Below, piece by piece: positions 25,097 to 32,852 of a DNA stretch of 53,431 nt. Below the pieces are notes generated by a model. The model was given only the letters and a program-made list of their open reading frames with translations. It searched no databases and was not told where the DNA came from. The stretch's first letter is position 1; each line of letters opens with the position of its first letter. This stretch comes from an uncultured Bacteroidales bacterium. GTDB taxonomy: Bacteria > Bacteroidota > Bacteroidia > Bacteroidales > F082. The stretch lies in NCBI GenBank assembly GCA_947303625.1, contig CAMYYV010000005.1, positions 1 to 53,431 on the forward strand. The letters run 5' to 3'. The position numbers and the translations under genes are program-made.

Positions 25097-27363
25097 ATAA
25101 CATCAAGTGGTTTATTACCCTACTGCTGTGTTTGACGGCATATTCGTGCTTTGGTCAGGCTGTCGCCATCGGCTCCAAAAAAGCCTACCTCAAATCTCTT
25201 GAGACGCTCTTTGAGGAAGGACGTTACTGCTACGTCGAAACTGGCAACAAGGCACAGCTGAAGCGCGTCATCGATGCTTACAAAGACGCCATCATGCAAG
25301 GTTTGAAAGACGGAATGCTCACTGAAAACGACATTGACAGTCTGCTCATCGACATAAAGAAACACAAACTATTAGGTGACTACCATTACCTCGATGCCGA
25401 CCAGGACACCTGTTCGTTCGCTATAGCCGAGAAGCACTATCTTGACGCATTAGCCATCACCAAAGACGAGGCCTATGCCCGGTTCCTCGATGTATTCTAC
25501 TACCAATTCGTCATGCACCAAGAGTTGGCGCAGTTGTATTACAAACAAGAGCGTTACAAAGAGGCTTACGACGAAATGATAGCAGCCGATTCGCTATCGT
25601 CACATATCTACAATGATGACGAGGCTTATGAATTCACCGCCCAATTGGCCATGTGCAAGGCAAGAATCGGTCTGTTTGACGAAGCCACCGACGACATAAA
25701 CGGTGTGATTAGCCACTATAAGGCCAACAATACCGAACGCTACGGCGAAGCCATCCGCAAGAAAGCCAAGATACTAATGCTGCAACAGGAAAATGAAAGC
25801 ACGGGCATAGCCGCCCCTAACGATGCCCTGAAATACTACAAGGAATACTTCACCCTGAAAAAGAACGACGCACTCAAAAAACTGAGCAGCATGAGTGCCG
25901 AAGATCGCGAGCAGTATTGGATGCGCATACGCCCCTTTGCCGTGGACTGTTATCGCCTCGAAGACGCCGACCCTGCCTTTCTTTATGACGTGACACTGTT
26001 CAGCAAGAGCCTGCTTATCGACTTCGAGCCTTCTAAAAAGCCACAGGATGTCACTTGGAAAAAAGTTCAAAAGTATCTGCAAAAGGACGACTGCGCCTTG
26101 GAGTTCATACAGTATGAGAAATATGGAGAGAAGCAGATGGGTGCCTTAGTGCTCAAAAAGACAGGGAAGCCCCAGTTTGTGAAGATAGGCCAAGTGGAGA
26201 CTATCAAGAACCTGAGACTACCAGGAAGTCGAACACTTTACAAAGCCGTGATTTCAAAGAAGTATTGGAAAAAGAATGAGCTCTATAGGGACTCCACTAT
26301 TTTCCAGTACATTTGGACACCCGAGTTGCTGAATGCCATCGGTGAAGACACACAACACCTCTATTTTTCCCCCGACGGCCTCTTCCACCTAATCGCCATC
26401 GAATACATGTTGCCCGAACAAGCCGGATTGAAGCCATCCAACCTCTATCGCCTGACCAGCACTCGGCAACTCCTTGAAAAGAATGGTAGCAACGGTAAGA
26501 AAAACCAGAACATGCTTGCCATAGGAGACATCGACTTTTATAAAGCAAACGGAGACCAAAGCCAGACCGTATACGACAACGACAATCTAGCTTTGGAATA
26601 TCTATACAAAAAAGGAAGATATTTTGATTCCTTATCTCCAGAATATGATGAAACCATTGGCCTAGACAGCATCTACCTCAACGGTCAAGTAACATATTTA
26701 TTTGGCGCCAATGCCACAGAAGGCTATTTTGCCCATATTGCCAACCAATATCGCATCATTCACATATCCACTCATGGCAGTTTTGGAAGCAAATCTCCCA
26801 TGGGCACTGACCTTATTCATGCCAGCTTCGACGAATCGCTCTCGCAAAACGTATTGGGGCTCTCGGGATCCAGTAGGTATATGAAATTGGACAGTGTCTT
26901 CGAGAATGGCAAATACAAATACGTTCGACATCGCTATCCTTGTTTGGACAGCATCTATGACGGTACAGAATACGATGGCATCCTCTCAGCCCGAGAAATA
27001 GCGCAAATGGACCTATCCAATGTCGATCTCATCGTACTCTCAGCCTGCCAAAGCGGACTTGGTTTCTTGACCGACGACGGCATCTACGGCCTGCAGCGCG
27101 GACTGAAAAGTGCAGGCGTTAAAGGCATCATCGTCAGTCTGTGGAGCGTTGATGCCCATGCCACTTCTGAACTCATGAGAGCATTTTATTACTACCTTCA
27201 AACCGAAGACATGCACACCGCCTTCAACCATGCCCGCGAGGCACTTCTTGCCACATGCCGCGATGAAAACGAATACGACCTTCCTCCCAATTTCAACCGA
27301 AACCACCTCAACTTTAGCGTCCCTGAATACACCAATGCATTCATTCTCATCGATGTAAGATAA
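25093..27363 (+). CDS. Secreted TPR-CHAT caspase-like protease, copy 1
   Basis: The 756-residue protein has a signal peptide ending near residue 21 (CFGQA), so it is exported. Residues about 30-300 are helical TPR-like repeats (FVMHQELAQLYYKQERYKEAY and further). The C-terminal CHAT domain carries the caspase-type dyad His561 (HISTHGSF) and Cys652 (LSACQSG), with the usual GLQRGLKSAG, SLWSVD and AREALL blocks after it. CHAT proteases are mostly known as cytosolic effectors; a signal peptide places this one in the periplasm or outside. It overlaps the pseudokinase gene by ATGA. The protein at 28081 is a close tandem paralogue. I infer a zymogen-like effector, perhaps activated by the trypsin-like protease upstream. 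Confidence 0.92.
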   Translation: MNNIKWFITLLLCLTAYSCFGQAVAIGSKKAYLKSLETLFEEGRYCYVETGNKAQLKRVIDAYKDAIMQGLKDGMLTENDIDSLLIDIKKHKLLGDYHYLDADQDTCSFAIAEKHYLDALAITKDEAYARFLDVFYYQFVMHQELAQLYYKQERYKEAYDEMIAADSLSSHIYNDDEAYEFTAQLAMCKARIGLFDEATDDINGVISHYKANNTERYGEAIRKKAKILMLQQENESTGIAAPNDALKYYKEYFTLKKNDALKKLSSMSAEDREQYWMRIRPFAVDCYRLEDADPAFLYDVTLFSKSLLIDFEPSKKPQDVTWKKVQKYLQKDDCALEFIQYEKYGEKQMGALVLKKTGKPQFVKIGQVETIKNLRLPGSRTLYKAVISKKYWKKNELYRDSTIFQYIWTPELLNAIGEDTQHLYFSPDGLFHLIAIEYMLPEQAGLKPSNLYRLTSTRQLLEKNGSNGKKNQNMLAIGDIDFYKANGDQSQTVYDNDNLALEYLYKKGRYFDSLSPEYDETIGLDSIYLNGQVTYLFGANATEGYFAHIANQYRIIHISTHGSFGSKSPMGTDLIHASFDESLSQNVLGLSGSSRYMKLDSVFENGKYKYVRHRYPCLDSIYDGTEYDGILSAREIAQMDLSNVDLIVLSACQSGLGFLTDDGIYGLQRGLKSAGVKGIIVSLWSVDAHATSELMRAFYYYLQTEDMHTAFNHAREALLATCRDENEYDLPPNFNRNHLNFSVPEYTNAFILIDVR

Positions 27364-27427
27364 GTCATCAACAAAAGTGCAAACAGAACCTAACATAAAG
27401 CATATTAATACAATAAACTAAAAGACC

Positions 27428-28051
27428 ATGAAAAAACTATTCTTCATCATCATGACGAGCCTCGTCTTTGCAAGCCCTGCACTTGCCCAAAAAGAAACCG
27501 ATCAAGAATTGCAGCAACTGATCGACATTGTGTCGACCTTGCGCCAAGCCGACGAAACGACTTGGGAAAATGCCAAGACATCGCTCAATCAGTTCGATAA
27601 CATCACTGTCATGGATGAGATCAAAAGCAACAACGAATACCGGCCTATCGGCAAGAACCAGTTTAGGCTCAACACCATCCTCAACGAAAACTTGGGCTAC
27701 AACAAAAAAATGGTGCGAGGCGAATTCCTCAATGGCAACAGCCCATATTACAATTATTCGATGACTGAGCGCGGTATCAAGAAAGACCGCACGGTGAGCT
27801 ATGAGATGAGCTATCGCGAAGGAAAGCAAACCTTCATCGTCATGCCCTTCAAGAAGAAAGTCGGCATGGTGGAGGTAAAAGCCTTCCTTAACGGCCACCC
27901 CGTCGGAGAAAGCTACACCGACAACGACGGCAACATCCATCTGAGCATCAATGCCGATGTGGAGTTGAGCGACAAACTGAGACTTGACATCACCAACCTC
28001 AGCGGTGACAAATTGCCCGTGGTGATCATCAACCATAACACAAGAAAATGA
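27428..28051 (+). CDS. Small secreted protein between the two CHAT proteases
   Basis: I do not recognise the family of this 207-residue protein. It has a clear signal peptide (MKKLFFIIMTSLVFASPALA, cleavage before QKE). The middle contains a helix (LQQLIDIVSTLRQADETTW) and the C-terminal 90 residues look like a beta-sandwich (VEVKAFLNGHPVG, LRLDITNLSG). No Cys is present in the mature part. The gene follows copy 1 by 64 bases and its stop overlaps the upstream start option of copy 2 by ATGA. Its placement between two exported proteases makes an inhibitor, substrate or partner plausible, but that is only positional. Confidence 0.68.
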   Translation: MKKLFFIIMTSLVFASPALAQKETDQELQQLIDIVSTLRQADETTWENAKTSLNQFDNITVMDEIKSNNEYRPIGKNQFRLNTILNENLGYNKKMVRGEFLNGNSPYYNYSMTERGIKKDRTVSYEMSYREGKQTFIVMPFKKKVGMVEVKAFLNGHPVGESYTDNDGNIHLSINADVELSDKLRLDITNLSGDKLPVVIINHNTRK

Positions 28052-28080
28052 GCTCCTTCATCATTCAAGCACCCAATTCC

Positions 28081-30309
28081 ATGAAAAGCGCGAAGAGACT
28101 CCTTACCCTATTGCTGTGCCTGACGACATGCGTTTGCTTTGGCCAGACTGTCAACAACATTTCCAAGAAAGCCTATCTCAACTCCCTCGAGACGCTCTAT
28201 GAAGAAGGACGCTACTGCTACGTCGAAACCGGCAACAAATCGCAGCTGAAACACGTTATCGATGCCTACGAAGCCGCCATCCAACAAGGCTTGAGCGACA
28301 ACATAATAACCAAAGATGATATTGACAGTCTGCTCATCGATGTAAAAAAAAACAAGCTTTTGGGCGATTATAATTACCTCAAGGCTGACCAAGGTTCCAG
28401 CTCGGCCATCTTAGCCGAGAGATACTACATGGACGCCTTGGCCATCACCAAAGACGAGGCATACGCACGGTCCCTCGACGTCTTCTATTACCAATTCGTG
28501 ATGCATCAAGAATTGGCGCAACTATATTACAAGCTTGAGCGTTACCAGGATGCCTACAACGAAATGAGGGCAGCCGATTCGCTGTCATCGCATGTCTACG
28601 ACGACGACGAAGCTCTCGAATTCACCGCCCAATTGGCCATGTGCAAAGCAAGAGTCGGCCTATTTGACGAAGCCACCGACGACATCAACGAGGTGATTGG
28701 CCACTACAAGGCCAAAAATACAGAGCGCTATGGCGAAGCCATCCGCAAGAAGGCCAAGATACTGATGCTACAACAGGAAAGCGAAGGCACGGGCATGGCC
28801 GCGCCTAACGATGTCTTGAAATACTACAAGGAATACTTCGCACTGAAAAAGGACGATGCGCTCAAAAAACTGAGCACCATGAATGCCGAAGACCGTGAGC
28901 AGTACTGGATGCGCATACGTCCCTTCGCGGTGGACTGCTATCGCCTCGAAGGCACCGACCCGGCCTTCCTTTATGATGTGACGCTGTTCAGCAAGAGCCT
29001 GCTTATCGACTACGAACCTTCCAAAAAACCGCAGAATGTCACATGGAAACAAGTGCGAAAAAAGCTTCAAAACGGAGACTGCGCCTTGGAGTTCATACAA
29101 TACGAGAAATATGGGGAAAAGCAGATGGGCGCCTTGGTACTTAAAAAAGCAGGAGAACCCCAGTTTGTGAAGATAGGCCAAGTGGAAGCCCTCAAGAACA
29201 TAAAGTTATCGCATAATCTAACACTCTATCAAGTCGTGTCTTCAGACGATCCTGAAATAAAAGATGTGCTTTATAACGACTCCACCGTTTTCCAGTCCAT
29301 CTGGACACCCGAGTTGCTGAAAGCCATCGGTGAGGACACGCGACGCCTTTATTTCTCCCCCGACGGCCTCTTCCACCAGATAGCCATCGAATACATGCTG
29401 CCCGAACAATCCCAGCTCAAGTCGTCAAATCTTTATCGCCTGACCAGTACCCGACAATTACTTGAAAAGAATGACAGAAAAGGCGTGAAAAACATGAACA
29501 TGCTTGCCATAGGCAATATCAACTTCTTTGAATTAAACGGCGATCAAAGCCAGACCGCATACGACAACGACATTCAAGCCTTGCAATACTTAAAGTCGAT
29601 AAGAGGATCTTTTCCAAAACTATCCAAAAAATTTGACGAAACCATAGGCATCGACAGCATTTACCACAACGGCAAAGTAACCTCACTCTACGGTACCGAT
29701 GCCACCGAGACCAACTTCGCACGCATGGCCAGCCAATACCGCATCATCCATATATCCACCCATGGTTATTTCGGAAGCCGCACTCGTTATGGTACCGATC
29801 TCATCCCTGCCAGCTATGATGAATCGCTTTCGCAAAACCTTATTGCCCTCTCTGGTGCCAATTTTAACCTGAAGGCGAAATCAGACAGTGTCTTTGTAGG
29901 CACAAAATACGACGGCATCCTCTCGGCCCGAGAGATAGCTCAAATGGACCTATCCAACGTCGACCTCATCGTGCTCTCGGCATGCCAAAGCGGACTCGGT
30001 TTCCTAACCGACGACGGCATCTATGGCCTTCAGCGCGGACTGAAAAGCGCTGGCGTCAAAGGCATCGTCGTCAGTCTATGGAGCGTGAATGCGGCAACTA
30101 CTTCGGAACTCATGAAAGCCTTTTATTACTATATGCAGACCGAAGATATGCACACTGCTTTCAATCACGCACGCGAGGCACTCCTAACTAGCCGTAACGC
30201 AAACAGCGAATTCGACTTTCCACCTAATTACAAGGATTATAATGAATATGGTCTAAACACCAGTGCCCCACAATTCAGCAGTGCATTTATACTTATTGAT
30301 GTAAGGTAA
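28081..30309 (+). CDS. Secreted TPR-CHAT caspase-like protease, copy 2
   Basis: This 742-residue protein is a tandem paralogue of the one at 25093, near-identical over long stretches of the TPR region and around the active site. The chosen start at 28081 (MKSAKRLLTLLLCLTTC) gives a clean signal peptide; an upstream Met at 28048 overlaps the previous gene but would bury that signal. The CHAT dyad is His561 (HISTHGYF) and Cys635 (LSACQSG). Compared with copy 1 it lacks about 17 residues before Cys, around the KYVRHRYPC insertion, and differs most in the 470-620 region. That variable part lies beside the active site and may set specificity. It is the last gene of the cluster and converges on the LOG gene 23 bases away. 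Confidence 0.92.
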   Translation: MKSAKRLLTLLLCLTTCVCFGQTVNNISKKAYLNSLETLYEEGRYCYVETGNKSQLKHVIDAYEAAIQQGLSDNIITKDDIDSLLIDVKKNKLLGDYNYLKADQGSSSAILAERYYMDALAITKDEAYARSLDVFYYQFVMHQELAQLYYKLERYQDAYNEMRAADSLSSHVYDDDEALEFTAQLAMCKARVGLFDEATDDINEVIGHYKAKNTERYGEAIRKKAKILMLQQESEGTGMAAPNDVLKYYKEYFALKKDDALKKLSTMNAEDREQYWMRIRPFAVDCYRLEGTDPAFLYDVTLFSKSLLIDYEPSKKPQNVTWKQVRKKLQNGDCALEFIQYEKYGEKQMGALVLKKAGEPQFVKIGQVEALKNIKLSHNLTLYQVVSSDDPEIKDVLYNDSTVFQSIWTPELLKAIGEDTRRLYFSPDGLFHQIAIEYMLPEQSQLKSSNLYRLTSTRQLLEKNDRKGVKNMNMLAIGNINFFELNGDQSQTAYDNDIQALQYLKSIRGSFPKLSKKFDETIGIDSIYHNGKVTSLYGTDATETNFARMASQYRIIHISTHGYFGSRTRYGTDLIPASYDESLSQNLIALSGANFNLKAKSDSVFVGTKYDGILSAREIAQMDLSNVDLIVLSACQSGLGFLTDDGIYGLQRGLKSAGVKGIVVSLWSVNAATTSELMKAFYYYMQTEDMHTAFNHAREALLTSRNANSEFDFPPNYKDYNEYGLNTSAPQFSSAFILIDVR

Positions 30310-30332
30310 GGACGAGAGCCGTTGTCGTTATC

Positions 30333-31367
30333 TCACTTCCCTTCCCTGAACTTCACGATGGCGTCGATAATTTCTTCGTTATCGTCGCTGATGGTGAGTA
30401 GCATGTTATGGAAAATGCCTCGGTCGCTAAGGTCTTTTAACAGCGTGTAGGCCGGCATGTAGTTGGTATAGTAGTCCTTGCCCATGAAGATCATCGGGCT
30501 GGCAAAGCCTACACTCTCGTAGTGGTTTTGGCCTGCATCCTGGAAGATCTCTTGCATAGTGCCAGCGCTACCGGGTGTGTAGATGATACCACCCTTGGCG
30601 ATGGTAACGATACCGTCTTCACGCACGCTGTTGTCGAAGTATTTGGCGATGTCGGTGGCAAAGGGAGCTGTGGGCTCATGACCATAATACCACGTCGGGA
30701 TGGCCAAACTACGGTAGTTGCTTTGCAACGGGAAACGCTCCATCACCTCGAAGGAACGGCGCAGCCAGCCTTCATCCTTAAAGGTGGGTGACGGCATCAC
30801 CATGTCGACGGCCTCATTGGTCTCGGCCTCGCTCCTACCCGCCATCCAAGCACCGAGGTGCGTGGCCTCCATCGCACCGGGACCTCCACCTGTCACCATC
30901 AGACGACCCATCTCGGTGAGCTTCTTACTGAGGAACACAATCTGACGATAGCCAGGGTCGTCGCGCCGCTTGGCATGACCACCCATCACACCGATGACGT
31001 CCTTCTCGTTGTATTGTTCCAGCATCACGTTCAGGGCATGGGTAATAAAATGGTCGTGCAAGGCACGCGCCAAGGTCTCGTCGAGAGAATGGTCGTATTT
31101 GCCTTGGGCGATATAATGCCGATAGACAAGGGTATCGTAGCACGTCTCAAAAGTCTTCTCGTCGTGGAAGTCATAGCCTTCATACAAGACCTTGCTGTTA
31201 TACAAGCCCTTCGGACAAGTCGAGAACGGCTTGCCCAATCCTGGCACGAGTTGCGCCAGCTCGTCGGTGCTCATTTCTTTCAGGACGCGTTCGAAGTTTT
31301 TCTGTGCCTCGGCATCAATCGCCGTGTGTTTCTCTTGATTCGGATGGTTTTGCTCTATTGTATCCAT
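30333..31367 (-). CDS. LOG family nucleotide phosphoribohydrolase-like protein
   Basis: The 344-residue cytosolic protein has the Rossmann-like LOG fold. The nucleotide loop GGGPGAME is at 160-167 and the catalytic-site variant TPGSAGTMQEIFQ lies near 264-276, where shorter LOG proteins have PGGxGTxxE. Its 150-residue N-terminal extension marks the long type of the family. LOG enzymes split the base from nucleoside monophosphates, in plants and some bacteria releasing cytokinins; the native substrate here is unknown. It is 31 bases after the DUF456 gene on the same strand, so the two are probably one operon. Confidence 0.87.
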   Translation of the reverse strand: MDTIEQNHPNQEKHTAIDAEAQKNFERVLKEMSTDELAQLVPGLGKPFSTCPKGLYNSKVLYEGYDFHDEKTFETCYDTLVYRHYIAQGKYDHSLDETLARALHDHFITHALNVMLEQYNEKDVIGVMGGHAKRRDDPGYRQIVFLSKKLTEMGRLMVTGGGPGAMEATHLGAWMAGRSEAETNEAVDMVMPSPTFKDEGWLRRSFEVMERFPLQSNYRSLAIPTWYYGHEPTAPFATDIAKYFDNSVREDGIVTIAKGGIIYTPGSAGTMQEIFQDAGQNHYESVGFASPMIFMGKDYYTNYMPAYTLLKDLSDRGIFHNMLLTISDDNEEIIDAIVKFREGK

Positions 31368-31398
31368 AGTATGGTGTTTTTAATGTTTCAGAATGTCG

Positions 31399-31899
31399 TT
31401 ATATCAACAATATCAAATCCCTGACCACAAAGAAGATGCATACGAATGCATAGACCAACTTGACAGAGGTACCGATTAAGAATCCTACCAGCGAGCCAGC
31501 AGCGGCCTTCCATGCCGCCTTGTTGGGAGTCTTGGCGATGCGCTCACCGATGTAGGCACCGAAAAACGGCCCTGCCAAAACTGCAATGAATGCGAAATTG
31601 AAGAACGTGGTGAGAGTCAAGCCAACCAACAAGCCTATCGTGCTACCCCACATACCCTTCTTGGTGCCACCAAACTTCTTCGTCCCCCAGATGGGCACCA
31701 AATAGTCGAGTACAAAGGCGGCTGCGCCAATCAAGCCCATAATAACCAAAAACCACACCGAGTGTTCGACGCCTTCGATGAATGAGACCAACAGGAGACC
31801 CAAGTAACTGAACGGTGGCCCAGCAATGCCCGGGACGATGGCGCCCACCAGCCCCATCAGCACCGCTAAAATGCCCACGACTATCAACACATAGATCAT
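31399..31899 (-). CDS. DUF456 family inner-membrane protein
   Basis: The 166-residue protein (start at MIYVLIVVG; the longer frame to 31956 adds a charged lead with no support) is a small multi-pass membrane protein of the DUF456 family. It has about four hydrophobic stretches rich in Gly, including LMGLVGAIVPGIAGPPFSYL and AGPFFGAYIGE, that pair as an internal duplication. The function of the family is not known. It precedes the LOG gene in the same direction and is divergent from the promoter at 31978. Confidence 0.85.
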   Translation of the reverse strand: MIYVLIVVGILAVLMGLVGAIVPGIAGPPFSYLGLLLVSFIEGVEHSVWFLVIMGLIGAAAFVLDYLVPIWGTKKFGGTKKGMWGSTIGLLVGLTLTTFFNFAFIAVLAGPFFGAYIGERIAKTPNKAAWKAAAGSLVGFLIGTSVKLVYAFVCIFFVVRDLILLI

Positions 31900-31977
31900 C
31901 ACAATCAGTTTTAGACTGCGAAAATAAAAAAAAAGATGACGCCTCGCCACCGTCACCTCAGTTTTTCAAGCAAACAC

Positions 31978-32008
31978 TTTGTTTTTACGAAAAACAGCCT
32001 TAAATTTG
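31978..32008 (+). promoter_or_regulatory. Consensus Bacteroidota promoter for the barrel-protein pair
   Basis: TTTG at 31978-31981 and TAAATTTG at 32001-32008 fit the -33 and -7 boxes exactly, with the optimal 19-base spacer. The boxes end 18 bases before the ATG at 32027. This also rules out the upstream Met at 31979 as start because it overlaps the -33 box. Confidence 0.85.
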
Positions 32009-32026
32009 CACCATAAAAGCAACAGC

Positions 32027-32851
32027 ATGAAGAAACTTCTACTCCTGATTACGCTAATCACTTCAACCTCAGCGCTTTTCGCCTACGACATCATCCATCC
32101 TCTCGGAGGACGTGCAGCGGCAATGGGTGGCTCATCAGTGGCCTCGCAAGGGCTGTGGGCGATGCAGAACAACCCTGCAGGCATGGCCAATCTCGACAAG
32201 ATCAGCCTCGGCCTTTACTACGAAAACCGCTGGTTTCTACCCGAGACTGCCTACAAATGCGGCGCTTTCGCCCTGCCTACCAAATTCGGCACCTTGGGGC
32301 TGAGCTTCAACCAATACGGCTCATCGAAATACAACGAAAACAAGTTCGGCCTGGCCTATGCCAAAGACTTTGGACCCTATCTGCAAATCGGACTCCAACT
32401 CGACTACCTCCTCCTCAAAATCGGCAACGACTACGGTAATTTCAGCGCAGTCACATTCGAGCTCGGCATACAGTCACACGTCACCGACAAGCTGACCCTC
32501 GGCACCTATATCTTCAACCCTGTCAACTTCAGCTTCGAGCAGACCCTCAACCACGAGAAATTACCGATCGTGTTCCGTTTCGGCATGGCTTACCAGTTCA
32601 CCAAGGACTTCGTCGGCCAATGCGAGATCGAGAAAAACACTGAGCGCGAGGGCGTCAGCTTGAGGGGTGGGCTTGAATATGAAGCAGTCAAAAACCTTTA
32701 CATCCGCGCTGGTGTGCAGACCAACCCTGGCATCCTAAGCTTCGGCCTCGGCTATACTATCAGCTTCGCTCAAGTCAACGTGGCCGCACAACTGCACAAC
32801 GAATTGGGTGCATCGGTGCAAATAGGCACAGTATTCAGTTTCGGAAAATGA
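32027..32851 (+). CDS. PorV/PorQ-like outer-membrane beta-barrel protein
   Basis: The 274-residue product has a signal peptide (MKKLLLLITLITSTSALFAYD). The mature start resembles PorV/PorQ and FadL-type barrels: GGRAAAMGGSSVA, then NNPAGMANL, followed by alternating amphipathic strands to a terminal strand ending in Phe-Gly-Lys. It is shorter than PorV of type IX secretion, so a distinct role is possible. Its promoter and start are well defined at 31978-32027. Only one base separates it from the HHH-barrel gene downstream, so the two are made together and may act in one outer-membrane complex. The match is by fold signature only. Confidence 0.75.
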   Translation: MKKLLLLITLITSTSALFAYDIIHPLGGRAAAMGGSSVASQGLWAMQNNPAGMANLDKISLGLYYENRWFLPETAYKCGAFALPTKFGTLGLSFNQYGSSKYNENKFGLAYAKDFGPYLQIGLQLDYLLLKIGNDYGNFSAVTFELGIQSHVTDKLTLGTYIFNPVNFSFEQTLNHEKLPIVFRFGMAYQFTKDFVGQCEIEKNTEREGVSLRGGLEYEAVKNLYIRAGVQTNPGILSFGLGYTISFAQVNVAAQLHNELGASVQIGTVFSFGK

Positions 32852-32852
32852 C

